Below are positions 7,937 through 16,656 of a stretch of 34,733 nt of DNA, one piece after another (position 1 is the first letter of the stretch; every line of letters begins with the position of its first letter). The stretch is from assembly GCF_001418335.1 (NCBI RefSeq), contig NZ_LIPP01000210.1:1-34733 (forward strand). The letters are read 5' to 3'. A model generated the notes under the pieces. That model ran no database searches, was not told the DNA's origin, and saw only the letters and a program-made list of their open reading frames with translations. This stretch comes from Streptomyces aurantiacus. GTDB lineage: Bacteria > Actinomycetota > Actinomycetes > Streptomycetales > Streptomycetaceae. The position numbers and the translations under genes were made by a program.

Positions 7937-8017
7937 CCGGAGCGCACCGGCCGGCTCCGTACGGCACGCCTTCCGCCCGTACGGCACGCCTTCTTACTGA
8001 AGGTTCTTGTTTTCTTG

Positions 8018-8049
8018 CTGAGGGGCCCTGCCACGGCGGGGCCCCTCAG
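8018..8049. terminator. Bidirectional hairpin between crp and the MBL gene
   Basis: CTGAGGGGCCC (8018-8028) pairs perfectly with GGGCCCCTCAG (8039-8049). T-rich sequence precedes it on the plus strand (TTCTTGTTTTCTTG), which gives an A/U-rich flank for the minus-strand transcript. It sits between convergent genes. Confidence 0.85.
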
Positions 8050-8066
8050 TACGTGTGAACAGGAGC

Positions 8067-8906
8067 TCAGTCCCGGCCGATGATCCCGTGCTCGCGCAGG
8101 TAGTCCAGCTGGGCCCGTACCGACAGCTCCGCCGCCGGCCACAGGGAGCGGTCGACGTCCGCGTAGACGTGTGCGACGACCTCGGACGGCGCCCCGTGGC
8201 CGTCCTCGACGGCCGTCTCGACCTGGGCGAGGCGGTGGGCGCGGTGGGCGAGGTAGAACTCGACGACTCCCTGGGCGTCCTCCAGGACCGGCCCGTGGCC
8301 CGGCAGGACCGTGTGCACGCCGTCGTCGACCGTCAGGGACCTGAGCCGCCGCAGGGAGTCCAGGTAGTCGCCCAGACGCCCGTCGGGGTGGGCCACCACC
8401 GTGGTGCCCCGGCCCAGGATCGTGTCGCCGGTCAGCACGGCCCGGTCGGCGGGCAGGTGGAAGCAGAGCGAGTCGGCGGTGTGGCCGGGCGTCGGTACGA
8501 CACGCAGTTCCAGGCCGCCCGTCGTGATCACGTCCCCGGCGGCCAGGCCCTCGTCGCCGAGCCGCAGCGCCGGGTCGAGCGCCCGCACCTTCGTGCCCGT
8601 CAGCTCCGCGAACCGCGCGGCGCCCTCGGCGTGGTCCGGGTGCCCGTGCGTCAGCAGGGTCAGCGCGATCCGCCTGCCGGCCTTCTCCACGGTGTCGACG
8701 ACGTTCCGCAGGTGTACGTCGTCCAGGGGCCCCGGATCGATCACCACCGCCAGTTCGGAGTCGGGCTCGGCCACGATCCAGGTGTTCGTGCCGTCCAGGG
8801 TCATCGCGGACGCGTTCGGGGCGAGGACGTTGACGGCGCGCGGGGTGGCGGGGCCGGAGAGCACCCCGCCGCGTGGCTGGCCGGGGAGTGCTGCGGCGTC
8901 GGTCAT
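8067..8906 (-). CDS. Metallo-beta-lactamase-fold hydrolase
   Basis: This 279-residue MBL-fold protein is of the LACTB2/glyoxalase II-like group, probably a thioesterase or nuclease-like hydrolase of unknown substrate. The dimetal site is complete: H87-x-H89-x-D91-H92 (THGHPDH), His142 (PGHTADS), Asp161 (LTGDTILG) and His204 (LPGHGP). Its start overlaps the stop of the upstream NUDIX gene by four bases, so the two are translationally coupled. It is convergent with crp. The positional counterpart in M. tuberculosis is Rv3677c. Confidence 0.9.
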   Translation of the reverse strand: MTDAAALPGQPRGGVLSGPATPRAVNVLAPNASAMTLDGTNTWIVAEPDSELAVVIDPGPLDDVHLRNVVDTVEKAGRRIALTLLTHGHPDHAEGAARFAELTGTKVRALDPALRLGDEGLAAGDVITTGGLELRVVPTPGHTADSLCFHLPADRAVLTGDTILGRGTTVVAHPDGRLGDYLDSLRRLRSLTVDDGVHTVLPGHGPVLEDAQGVVEFYLAHRAHRLAQVETAVEDGHGAPSEVVAHVYADVDRSLWPAAELSVRAQLDYLREHGIIGRD

Positions 8907-9772
8907 GCGGAGGCTCCACCGGTCGGGATGTGTTTGGTGAACTCGTCGTGGCCCGGCCAGCTGAGCACCAGCTCACCGTCCACCAGTTTGGCCCCCGCCA
9001 GGACGGGTGTCATGTCCCGCTCGGGCGCCGCCGCGAGGGCCTCGGCGGCGGTCGCGTACGCGCCGATCTGGCGCAGGGTGGCGACGGTGGGCGGCATCAT
9101 CAGGAGGTCGCCCCTGGCGTAGCCGTCCATCGCGTCCGCGGGGCGGATCCAGACGGTGCGGTCGGCCTCCGTGGAGGCGTTGCGGGTGCGCTGGCCCGCC
9201 GGGAGGGCTGCCACGAAGAACCAGGTGTCGTAGCGGCGCGGCTCGAACTCGGGAGTGATCCAGCGCGTCCAGGCACCGAGGAGGTCGGAGCGCAGGACAA
9301 GCCCCCGGCGGTCGAGGAACTCGGCGAAGGAGAGGTCACGGGCGACCAGGGCCGCGCGGTCGGCCTCCCAGTCGTCCCCGGTGGTGTCGCCGACCACGGT
9401 GTCCGGGGCCGGGCCCGCGAGCAGGACGCCGGCCTCCTCGTACGTCTCGCGGACCGCCGCGCAGACGATCGCCTGGGCGGCGGTCTCGTCGACGCCGAGC
9501 CGGGACGCCCACCACGCGCGCGTGGGGCCCGCCCAGCGGACGTGCCGGTCGTCGTCCCTCGGGTCGACACCGCCGCCGGGATACGCGTACGCGCCTCCGG
9601 CGAAGGCCATGGAGGCGCGTCTGCGCAGCATGTGCACGACGGGGGCGGAGTCGGTGTCCTTGAGCAGGACGACCGTGGCCGCCCGCTTGGGGGCGACCGG
9701 TGTGAGCGTGCCGTCCGCGAGTGCGCGGATCCTCTCGGGCCACTCCGGGGGGTACCACTGCCCATTCGCCAT
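8903..9772 (-). CDS. NUDIX hydrolase with split NUDIX box
   Basis: This 289-residue NUDIX-fold protein resembles the NUDT19-like group. The glycine part of the box (YPGGGVDPRDD, 64-74) and the helix part (AAVRETYEEAGVLL, 105-118; Arg108, Glu109, Glu112, Glu113) are separated by about 35 extra residues, the typical long insertion of this subgroup. The substrate is unknown; the human homologue has been linked to CoA esters. On the minus strand, TAGCCT lies six bases before the ATG (9779-9784), suggesting a leaderless transcript starting here. It is coupled to the downstream MBL gene by an ATGA overlap. The 128-bp gap behind it (9773-9900) contains short GC-rich repeats only. Confidence 0.88.
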   Translation of the reverse strand: MANGQWYPPEWPERIRALADGTLTPVAPKRAATVVLLKDTDSAPVVHMLRRRASMAFAGGAYAYPGGGVDPRDDDRHVRWAGPTRAWWASRLGVDETAAQAIVCAAVRETYEEAGVLLAGPAPDTVVGDTTGDDWEADRAALVARDLSFAEFLDRRGLVLRSDLLGAWTRWITPEFEPRRYDTWFFVAALPAGQRTRNASTEADRTVWIRPADAMDGYARGDLLMMPPTVATLRQIGAYATAAEALAAAPERDMTPVLAGAKLVDGELVLSWPGHDEFTKHIPTGGASA

Positions 9773-9900
9773 GGGCGGAGGCTATCCCGGAGTGAGCTGA
9801 TGTTCGAGAGGCAACAATCGGTCTCCCGGAGGGCCCCGCCTGCGTGGCCGGAAGGCCTCGCCTGCGCGTCGGCTCCCCGCAGAGGCAGCCGAAGGCGTGC

Positions 9901-10368
9901 CTACGCCTCCGTCAGCTCCACCTGGATCTCGACCTCCACGGGGGCGTCGAGCGGCAGCACCGCCACGCCGACCGCGCTGCGCGCGTGCACGCCCTTGTCG
10001 CCGAGGACCTCGGCCAGAAGCTCGCTCGCGCCGTTCACGACGGCGGGCTGGCCGGTGAAGTCGGCGGCCGAGGCGACGAAGCCGACGACCTTCACCACGC
10101 GCGCGATGCGGTCGAGGTCACCCACGACCGACTTGACCGCCGCGAGGGCGTTCAGCGCGCAGGTGCGGGCCAGCTCCTTGGCCTCCTCCTGGGTGACCTC
10201 CGCGCCCACCTTGCCGGTGACCGGAAGCTTGCCCTCCACCATCGGGAGCTGGCCGGACGTGTACACGTACACGCCCGTCCGCACTGCGGGCTGGTACGCG
10301 GCCAGCGGCGGCACGACGCCCGGCAGGGTCAGCCCCAGTTCGGCCAGCCTCGCCTCCACGGCGCTCAC
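9901..10368 (-). CDS. RidA/YjgF/UK114-family protein
   Basis: This 155-residue member of the RidA superfamily belongs to the family of imine/enamine deaminases that detoxify reactive products of PLP enzymes. YTSGQLP (VYVYTSGQLPMVEG) gives the family N-terminal motif. The C-terminal signature ARSAVGVAVLPLDAPVEVEI contains the conserved Arg-Ser and the LP-x(5)-VE-x-E pattern. The GTG at 10368 overlaps the stop of the DUF4177 gene, which fixes the start better than the upstream frame reaching 10518. The counterpart in M. tuberculosis is Rv3678c. Whether it is a true RidA deaminase or a catalytically different subfamily cannot be decided here. Confidence 0.88.
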   Translation of the reverse strand: MSAVEARLAELGLTLPGVVPPLAAYQPAVRTGVYVYTSGQLPMVEGKLPVTGKVGAEVTQEEAKELARTCALNALAAVKSVVGDLDRIARVVKVVGFVASAADFTGQPAVVNGASELLAEVLGDKGVHARSAVGVAVLPLDAPVEVEIQVELTEA

Positions 10369-10526
10369 GCGGCCTTCTCCCGCTTCAGGTAGGCGACGAG
10401 CTGCTCGGGGTTGTTCGGCCCGGGCACGACCTGGACGAGCTCCCAGCCGTCCTCGCCCCAGGTGTCCAGAATCTGCTTCGTGGCGTGGACGAGCAGAGGC
10501 ACAGTCGAGTATTCCCACTTGGTCAT
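10365..10526 (-). CDS. DUF4177-type small protein (53 aa)
   Basis: This small protein begins MTKWEYSTVPLLVHATKQIL and contains GEDGWELVQVVPG, the typical GWEL core of DUF4177, a one-domain family of unknown function. The start at 10526 has TAGGGT seven bases upstream (10534-10539, minus strand), so its transcript is probably leaderless. It overlaps the RidA-family start (GTGA) and forms an operon with it. It is divergent from the first ArsA-like gene across 196 bp. Confidence 0.88.
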   Translation of the reverse strand: MTKWEYSTVPLLVHATKQILDTWGEDGWELVQVVPGPNNPEQLVAYLKREKAA

Positions 10527-10709
10527 GGGGGCGACCCTATCCGTTGGCGTGGCCCGCTCTCCGCCCACCCGCACGGCCGGCTGACGGTCCGGTCGGCCGA
10601 TGACTGGCCGAGGTGCTCCCTGGGCACGCGTATCCGGAGCAGGGCCGACGGTTTCGGGGTCGAGGACCTCGCAACCGACCCACGGCCACCGCGGCACACA
10701 GTGAGGAAT

Positions 10710-10715
10710 TAGGCT
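10710..10715 (+). promoter_or_regulatory. Probable -10 element of the first ArsA-like gene (leaderless)
   Basis: TAGGCT ends seven bases before the GTG at 10723, and no Shine-Dalgarno sequence intervenes. No clear -35 element is visible at 17-19 bp upstream. Confidence 0.5.
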
Positions 10716-10722
10716 CGAAGAC

Positions 10723-11700
10723 GTGAGCAGGCTTCAGGTCGTCAGCGGCAAGGGCGGTACCGGAAAGACCACGGTCGCCGCAGCACTCGCGCTCGCCCTC
10801 GCGACCGAGGGCAAGCGCACCCTTCTGGTCGAGGTCGAGGGCAGACAGGGCATCGCGCAGGTCTTCGAGACGGAGTCGCTGCCCTATGAGGAGCGGAAGA
10901 TCGCCGTCGCTCCCGGCGGCGGGGAGGTGTACGCCCTCGCCATAGATCCCGAGCTGGCCCTTCTGGACTACCTCCAGATGTTCTACAAACTCGGCGGCGC
11001 CGGCCGCGCCCTGAAGAAACTGGGCGCCATCGACTTCGCGACCACCATCGCGCCCGGTCTCAGGGACGTGCTCCTCACGGGGAAGGCCTGTGAGGCCGTA
11101 CGCCGCAAGGACAAGCGCGGGCGTTACGCGTACGACTACGTCGTGATGGACGCCCCGCCGACCGGGCGGATCACCCGCTTCCTCAATGTGAACGACGAGG
11201 TGGCAGGGCTCGCCAAGATCGGTCCGATACACAACCAGGCGCAGGCCGTCATGCGGGTGCTCAAGTCGCCCGAGACGGCCGTGCACCTGGTGACGCTCCT
11301 TGAGGAGATGCCCGTCCAGGAGACCGCCGACGGCATCGCGGAACTGCGAGCCGCGCGGCTGCCGGTGGGGCGGACCATCGTGAACATGGTGCGGCCCGCG
11401 ATCCTCGACGAGACCGACCTGGAGCTGGCGCGCGCGGCACCGCGTGCGGCCGTCGCCAAGTCGCTGTCGGCCGCCGGCCTGGGCGGCGCGCGTCGCGGCG
11501 GGGTCGCCGAGCGGCTGGTGGAGCCGCTGCTGAACCAGGCGTCCGAGTACGCCGAGCGGTACGCGCTGGAGCGCGAGCAGCGGGCGGTCCTCCAGGGCCT
11601 GGACCTGCCCCTGCACGAACTCCCGCTGCTCGCCGAGGGAATGGACCTCGCGGGCCTGTACGAACTCGCCAAGGAACTGCGTCAACAAGGGATCTCATGA
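10723..11700 (+). CDS. ArsA/GET3-like ATPase, first of an adjacent pair
   Basis: This 325-residue P-loop ATPase of the ArsA/GET3 family has the deviant Walker A GKGGTGKTT (9-17). A switch-like MDAPPTGRITRFL follows near 142-154, corresponding to the DTAPTGH motif. It pairs with the next gene, whose start overlaps its stop (ATGA), as bagA/bagB (Rv3679/Rv3680) do in M. tuberculosis. Those form a two-subunit GET3-like complex rather than an arsenite pump, so a heteromeric ATPase is likely here. There is no ars context. Transcription probably starts at the GTG. Confidence 0.88.
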   Translation: MSRLQVVSGKGGTGKTTVAAALALALATEGKRTLLVEVEGRQGIAQVFETESLPYEERKIAVAPGGGEVYALAIDPELALLDYLQMFYKLGGAGRALKKLGAIDFATTIAPGLRDVLLTGKACEAVRRKDKRGRYAYDYVVMDAPPTGRITRFLNVNDEVAGLAKIGPIHNQAQAVMRVLKSPETAVHLVTLLEEMPVQETADGIAELRAARLPVGRTIVNMVRPAILDETDLELARAAPRAAVAKSLSAAGLGGARRGGVAERLVEPLLNQASEYAERYALEREQRAVLQGLDLPLHELPLLAEGMDLAGLYELAKELRQQGIS

Positions 11701-13292
11701 GCCAGGACCCGGCCCACGCACACGACCCGGCCAGCGCGCACGACCCGGTCGGCGCAGACGCCCCGGTCGGTGCAGACGCCCCAGTCGGTGCAGACGCCCC
11801 GGCGGGTACGCACGATCCGGCCCGTTCATCCGAACCCGCCCACGCGTCCGACCCCGCCCGCACCATCGATTCCGCTTCCGCCGCCGCGCTGGGTGTCGAC
11901 GCGCTGATCGACGACCCCGGGACCCGCATCGTGGTCTGCTGCGGTTCGGGCGGTGTCGGCAAGACCACCACCGCGGCGGCGCTGGGGCTGCGGGCCGCCG
12001 AGCGCGGCCGCAAGGTGGTCGTCCTCACCATCGACCCGGCGCGCAGGCTCGCCCAGTCGATGGGCATCGACGCGCTCGACAACACCCCGCGCCGCGTGAA
12101 GGGCGTCGACGACTCCGCGAACGGCGACCTGCACGCGATGATGCTCGACATGAAGCGCACCTTCGACGAGATCGTCGAGGCGCACGCGGACCGCGAACGG
12201 GCGGCCACGATCCTGAACAACCCCTTCTACCAGTCGCTCTCCGCGGGCTTCGCGGGCACGCAGGAGTACATGGCGATGGAGAAGCTGGGGCAGCTGCGGG
12301 CCCGCGACGAGTGGGACCTCATCGTCGTCGACACGCCGCCCTCGCGCTCGGCTCTCGACTTCCTGGACGCCCCGAAGCGGCTCGGGTCGTTCCTGGACGG
12401 CAAGCTGATCCGGCTGCTGACCGCGCCGGCGAAGCTGGGCGGACGGGCCGGGATGAAGTTCCTGAACGTCGGGATGTCGCTGATGACCGGCACCCTCGGC
12501 AAGCTGCTGGGCGGGCAGCTCCTCAAGGACGTCCAGACGTTCGTGGCCGCCATGGACACCACCTTCGGCGGCTTCCGTACCCGCGCGGACGCCACGTACA
12601 AGCTGCTCCAGGCGCCCGGTACGGCGTTCCTGGTCGTCGCGGCCCCGGAGCGGGACGCGCTGCGCGAGGCGGCGTACTTCGTGGAGCGGCTGGCCGCCGA
12701 GGAGATGCCCCTCGCCGGTCTCGTGCTGAATCGGGTCCACGGCAGCGGCGCCACCCGGCTGTCCGCCGAGCGCGCGCTCGCCGCCGCGGAAAATCTTGAT
12801 GAGGCCCGCATTGTGGATCAGGTGGGCGGGAAAGCTGGACTTCGTAACTCTCCCGACACGTACGGCAGTTCAGAACCACCCGCTACCCGGACCACCGCTC
12901 CCACCGAGGCCACCGTTCCCGAGGCTCCCGCATCCGACGCAGGCTCCCCCGCCGCGGACCGGACCAGTGCCGACGGAGCCGGGACTGACGACCCCACGGA
13001 CGATCACACGGACGACGGCATCGATGACGGCACCGGCGACGGCACCAGTCACCGCACCGACCACCGCACTGCCGAACTCACTGCCGAACGCACTGTCGAA
13101 CAACTCACCGCGGGCCTGCTGAGGTTGCACGCCGAACGTATGCAACTGCTCGCCCGCGAACAGCGCACCCGTGACCGCTTCGCCGCGCTCCACCCCGAGG
13201 TGGCGGTGGCCGAAGTGGCCGCGCTGCCCGGCGACGTGCACGACCTCGCCGGCCTGCGGGACATCGGAAACCGGCTCGCGGCCGACGCCTAG
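11697..13292 (+). CDS. ArsA/GET3-like ATPase, second of an adjacent pair
   Basis: This 531-residue ArsA/GET3-type ATPase has Walker A CGSGGVGKTTT at about 82-92 and VVDTPPSRSALDFLD near 203-217. Two parts are not family core. Residues 1-65 are Asp/Ala/Pro repeats encoded by an 18-bp tandem repeat. Residues about 380-465 are a Thr/Asp/Pro-rich insertion (DDPTDDHTDDGIDDGTGDG) placed before the C-terminal helical part (EQLTAGLLRLHAERMQLLA). These linkers are probably disordered and suggest species-specific tolerance rather than function. The gene is coupled to the first ATPase gene and convergent with wblA. Confidence 0.88.
   Translation: MSQDPAHAHDPASAHDPVGADAPVGADAPVGADAPAGTHDPARSSEPAHASDPARTIDSASAAALGVDALIDDPGTRIVVCCGSGGVGKTTTAAALGLRAAERGRKVVVLTIDPARRLAQSMGIDALDNTPRRVKGVDDSANGDLHAMMLDMKRTFDEIVEAHADRERAATILNNPFYQSLSAGFAGTQEYMAMEKLGQLRARDEWDLIVVDTPPSRSALDFLDAPKRLGSFLDGKLIRLLTAPAKLGGRAGMKFLNVGMSLMTGTLGKLLGGQLLKDVQTFVAAMDTTFGGFRTRADATYKLLQAPGTAFLVVAAPERDALREAAYFVERLAAEEMPLAGLVLNRVHGSGATRLSAERALAAAENLDEARIVDQVGGKAGLRNSPDTYGSSEPPATRTTAPTEATVPEAPASDAGSPAADRTSADGAGTDDPTDDHTDDGIDDGTGDGTSHRTDHRTAELTAERTVEQLTAGLLRLHAERMQLLAREQRTRDRFAALHPEVAVAEVAALPGDVHDLAGLRDIGNRLAADA
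11743..11806 (+). repeat. 18-bp tandem repeat in the 5' end of the second ArsA-like gene
   Basis: Units of the form CCCCGGTCGGTGCAGACG start at about 11743, 11761 and 11779, with a partial unit at 11797. They encode PVGADA repeats. The period keeps the reading frame. Confidence 0.8.
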
Positions 13293-13429
13293 TCCGCTTC
13301 GTCATTCACGTGAGGCGGCCTGCGCCGCGGTCGCGCACACTGCCGTACGCACCGCTGCGGCCGTCACTCCTACCTCCGAACGACCCTTTGTGGCCTTCTA
13401 CCGCGGCCTCTTGTCGCATACGGGGCCAC

Positions 13430-13768
13430 TCAGCCCACCGCCGCGTAGTTCTCGTACACCTCTTCCTCGTCGAGAGGCAGGATTCCCGCCCCTCGCTCGT
13501 ACTCGGTACGCGCGGTTTCGAGCAGTCTGCGCCAAGAGGTGACGGTCGGTCGCCTGCGCAGCAACGCGCGACGCTCCCGCTCCGTCATTCCTCCCCACAC
13601 GCCGAACTCGACGCGGTTGTCCAGCGCGTCGGCCAGGCACTCCGTGCGCACCGGACATCCGGTGCACACCGCCTTGGCTCTGTTCTGCGCTGCTCCTTGC
13701 ACGAACAGTTCATCCGGATCGGTAGTGCGGCAGGCCGCCTGCGCACTCCAGTCGGTTACCCAGCCCAT
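13430..13768 (-). CDS. wblA: WhiB-like regulator WblA
   Basis: This WhiB-like iron-sulfur transcription factor represses antibiotic production and promotes aerial development in Streptomyces; WblA (SCO3579 from memory) sits beside these same neighbours. With the start at 13768 it has 112 residues: cluster ligands Cys13, Cys35, Cys38 and Cys44 (C-x2-C-x5-C core CTGCPVRTEC), then the GVWGG turn at 56-60 and a basic RRALLRRR tail. The ATG at 13768 has GGGAGAGGA about 10 bases upstream. In-frame GTG (13825) and ATG (13819) would add 17-19 residues unlike the family. It occupies the position of whiB4 in M. tuberculosis, next to the paired ATPases and a class A PBP. Confidence 0.93.
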   Translation of the reverse strand: MGWVTDWSAQAACRTTDPDELFVQGAAQNRAKAVCTGCPVRTECLADALDNRVEFGVWGGMTERERRALLRRRPTVTSWRRLLETARTEYERGAGILPLDEEEVYENYAAVG

Positions 13769-13825
13769 ACCGGCGCCGTCCTCTCCCGAATCGAGGCTCC
13801 CCCACGGCGGCAGCGGCATATTCAC

Positions 13826-14164
13826 CGCCGCCAGTTGAGGACGTTACGGAAGGTGGGCACAGTCAACCAGCCCCTTCGGGCCCAATCTTGAATGGCCCGA
13901 ATGGACTATGGGTACGCGACAGATCACCCAACGGAGTGACCCGACGACATACGTGACCTTCCCGGCAAACCGGGGCAGTTGAGTGGCGTCACAACGGACA
14001 CCAGGTGACGCATATGGCGGATTCGGGCACATGCTCAACAAAAAAGTCGAGTATCGGTCGAGACGATTCGGGGTCGCCGGACGTATTGATACGTGGCCCT
14101 ACTGCTGTGACAGTTGAGAGCAGCTTAGGCCAACGCCTATACGCGTGTCCGGCGAATGAGAACG
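13826..14164. other. wblA-PBP divergent intergenic region
   Basis: About 340 bp without a convincing gene lie between the two divergent genes. On the minus strand TTGACT (13861-13866) and TAACGT (13841-13846) could form a wblA promoter, but the 14-bp spacer is short. A perfect inverted repeat, GCGTCAC and GTGACGC with a 12-bp loop (13986-14011), lies about 220-245 bp upstream of wblA. It could be an operator or leader hairpin. Confidence 0.5.
13986..14011. promoter_or_regulatory. Inverted repeat upstream of wblA
   Basis: GCGTCAC (13986-13992) and GTGACGC (14005-14011) are perfectly complementary around 12 bases. The arms with their spacing resemble a dimer-binding operator more than a terminator. 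No coding gene overlaps it. The binding protein is unknown. Confidence 0.4.
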
Positions 14165-14170
14165 TAGGCT
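14165..14170 (+). promoter_or_regulatory. Probable -10 element of the PBP gene (leaderless)
   Basis: TAGGCT is followed after six bases (GCCCCT) by the ATG at 14177, and there is no ribosome-binding site. The arrangement matches that in front of nth. Confidence 0.55.
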
Positions 14171-14176
14171 GCCCCT

Positions 14177-16492
14177 ATGCCAAAAAAGCGCTCGGGCGGT
14201 GGTCTGTCTCCCACGCAGCAGGCCGCCAAGTTCCTCGGTGTCAGTGTGCTCGCGGGGGCCGTCATGGCCGGAATCGCCGTGCCGGCGTTCGGTGCGCTCG
14301 GTCTCGCGGCCAAGGGTTCGGTCGAGGGGTTCGACGAGATCCCGGCCAATCTGAAGCGGCCACCGCTGAGCCAGCGCACCACGATCCTGGACAACCAGGG
14401 CGGCCAGATCGCCACGGTCTACTCACGGGACCGCACGGTGGTCGACCTCAAGGACATCTCGCCGTACATACAGAAGGCGATCGTCGCGATCGAGGACGCG
14501 CGGTTCTACGAACACGGCGCGGTCGACCTCAAGGGCGTCCTGCGGGCCCTCAACAAGAACGCGCAGAGCGGCGGCGTCTCGGAGGGCGCCTCGACGCTCA
14601 CGCAGCAGTACGTGAAGAACGTCTTCGTGGAGGAGGCCGGCAACGACCAGACCAAGGTCGCCCAGGCCACCCAGCAGACTCTCGGCCGGAAGATCCGCGA
14701 GCTGAAGTTCGCGATCCAGGTCGAGGAGGAGCTCGGCAAGAAGAAGATCCTTGAGAACTATCTGAACATCACGTTCTTCGGGCAACAGGCCTACGGCGTG
14801 GAGGCGGCGTCCCAGCGCTACTTCTCCAAGCCCGCCAAGGACCTGGAGCTGCAGGAGGCCGCGCTCCTCGCCGGCATCGTCCAGTCACCGAGCCGGTACG
14901 ACCCGGTCAACGACGAGGCCGAGGCCACGAAGCGGCGCAACACGGTGCTGCAGCGCATGGCCGAGGTGCACGACATCTCGCGGGCGGAGGCCACCGCGGC
15001 CAAGAAGAAGCCGCTCGGCCTGAAGGTCAGCAAGCCGAACAACGGCTGCATCACGGCCGTCAAGGACGCCAGCTTCTTCTGCGACTACGTACGTGAGGAG
15101 TTCCTGACCAACCCGGTCTTCGGCAAGACCCAGAAGGCCCGGGCCAAAGTCTGGGACCAGGGCGGCCTGACGATCCGTACGACGCTCGACCCGCAGGCGC
15201 AGAAATCGGTCCAGACCTCGCTCAAGGACCACGTCAACCAGTCGGACAAGGTCGCGGCGGCGTCGACGCTCGTCGAGCCGGGCTCCGGCAAGATCTTGGC
15301 GATGGGCCAGTCGAAGCCGTACGGCTACGGGAAGAACGAGACCGAGATCAACTACTCGGTCGAGTCCAAGATGGGCGGTTCGAACTTCGGTTTCCCGACC
15401 GGTTCGACGTTCAAGCCGTTCCTGGCCGCGGCCGCCCTGGAGCAGGGCAAGCCCCCCACGCAGGTCTACCCCGCGCCGTACGAGATGCCGTATCCCGACA
15501 GCGTCCAGGCCTGCAACGGCAAGACCTGGCGCAACAGCGAGAACGCGACGGTCGAGAACGAGGACGAGTCGGAGTCCGGCCCGTACCCGTTGAAGAAGGC
15601 CATGGAGCTGTCGGTCAACACGTACTTCGTGCAGATGCTCCAGGACACCGGCATGTGCCCGGTGGTGGAGATGACCAACAAGCTGGGCGTCGTGCAGGGC
15701 AACGGCACGAAACTGCCCCAGGTCCCTTCGACGCTCACCCTCGGTTCCACCGGCATCGCGCCGCTGACCATGGCGAGCGCGTACGCCGCCTTCGCCAACC
15801 GGGGTACGTACTGCACGCCGGTCGCGATCTCGTCGATCAGCCAGCAGCTCGGCGGCGAGAAGAAGTCCCTGCGGGTTCCGAAGTCGGAGTGCTCGCAGGC
15901 GATGTCGGAGAAGACCGCGGACACGATCAACACGCTGCTCAGCGGTGTGGTCGACTCCGGTACGGGTCAGGAGGCCGGCCTCACCGACCGCGCCAACGCC
16001 GGTAAGACCGGTACGACGGACTTCCGCAAGAACGCCTGGTTCGTCGGCTACACGCCGAACCTGTCCGGCGCGGTCTGGGTCGGCAGCGCGACCCAGAAGG
16101 TCAAGATGGTCAACATCACGATCGGCGGGACGTGGCACGAGAAGGTCTTCGGCGGCGCGGTGCCGGGGCCGATCTGGAAGGACGCCATGACCGGCGCCCT
16201 GTCCGGCAAGGAGTCGCCGAGTTTCAACCTCGTCAACATCCCCAACGGTGACAAGGACAAGAACAAGGACCGGGACAAGGACCGCGACGACGACGGTGAC
16301 AACGGCGACAACAACGACGGGAACGGGAACAACGGCGGACTCATCGGCGGGAACGGCAACAACGACGGCGGCAACGGCCAGCCCGACTCCCCGAACCCGA
16401 CCTTCTCGATCCCGGACGACTGGACTATCGGCGGCAACGGCAACAGCAGCGGGAACAACAACGGGGGCGGCGATGGCGGCACCTTCCCGTAG
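14177..16492 (+). CDS. Class A penicillin-binding protein (transglycosylase/transpeptidase)
   Basis: This 771-residue bifunctional peptidoglycan synthase is anchored by one helix (about 19-44). The glycosyltransferase-51 domain shows EDARFYEHGAVD (106-117, catalytic Glu106), EGASTLTQQYVKN (136-148) and NYLNITFFGQQAYGVEAA (194-211). The transpeptidase domain has SxxK as STFK (410-413), SVN (479-481) and KTGTT (610-614). The C-terminal 90 residues are a Lys/Asp then Asn/Gly-rich low-complexity tail. No PASTA repeat is seen, unlike M. tuberculosis PonA2, which sits in the same position beside whiB4. The start is fixed by the TAGGCT box. A strong hairpin follows the gene. Confidence 0.94.
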   Translation: MPKKRSGGGLSPTQQAAKFLGVSVLAGAVMAGIAVPAFGALGLAAKGSVEGFDEIPANLKRPPLSQRTTILDNQGGQIATVYSRDRTVVDLKDISPYIQKAIVAIEDARFYEHGAVDLKGVLRALNKNAQSGGVSEGASTLTQQYVKNVFVEEAGNDQTKVAQATQQTLGRKIRELKFAIQVEEELGKKKILENYLNITFFGQQAYGVEAASQRYFSKPAKDLELQEAALLAGIVQSPSRYDPVNDEAEATKRRNTVLQRMAEVHDISRAEATAAKKKPLGLKVSKPNNGCITAVKDASFFCDYVREEFLTNPVFGKTQKARAKVWDQGGLTIRTTLDPQAQKSVQTSLKDHVNQSDKVAAASTLVEPGSGKILAMGQSKPYGYGKNETEINYSVESKMGGSNFGFPTGSTFKPFLAAAALEQGKPPTQVYPAPYEMPYPDSVQACNGKTWRNSENATVENEDESESGPYPLKKAMELSVNTYFVQMLQDTGMCPVVEMTNKLGVVQGNGTKLPQVPSTLTLGSTGIAPLTMASAYAAFANRGTYCTPVAISSISQQLGGEKKSLRVPKSECSQAMSEKTADTINTLLSGVVDSGTGQEAGLTDRANAGKTGTTDFRKNAWFVGYTPNLSGAVWVGSATQKVKMVNITIGGTWHEKVFGGAVPGPIWKDAMTGALSGKESPSFNLVNIPNGDKDKNKDRDKDRDDDGDNGDNNDGNGNNGGLIGGNGNNDGGNGQPDSPNPTFSIPDDWTIGGNGNSSGNNNGGGDGGTFP

Positions 16493-16525
16493 CGCGGGAT
16501 CAGCCGGCTGAAGGCTGAAGCCGCG

Positions 16526-16556
16526 GAGGGCGCCCCTGATGACTGGGGGCGCCCTC
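16526..16556 (+). terminator. Terminator hairpin after the PBP gene
   Basis: GAGGGCGCCCC (16526-16536) pairs perfectly with GGGGCGCCCTC (16546-16556) around a 9-base loop. TGCTTGCTCGT follows. It lies 34 bp after the PBP stop. Confidence 0.88.
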
Positions 16557-16595
16557 TGCTTGCTCGTAGGTCTCTTGTACGCCGGCTCGTGCACC

Positions 16596-16636
16596 GACTT
16601 CGTACGCAGATTTCGTACACGGACTTCGTACGCAGA
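16596..16636. repeat. Direct repeat between convergent PBP and YqeY genes
   Basis: GACTTCGTACGCAGA occurs at 16596-16610 and 16622-16636, with a related TTTCGTACAC between, giving a 26-bp period. It is noncoding and has no obvious role. Confidence 0.65.
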
Positions 16637-16656
16637 CTCGTGCGCCGCGGTGGGGC

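Noticed and set aside
10723..13292. Arsenic resistance operon
   Set aside because: The ArsA-like ATPases have no arsB, arsC or arsR nearby, and their context matches the bagA/bagB locus.
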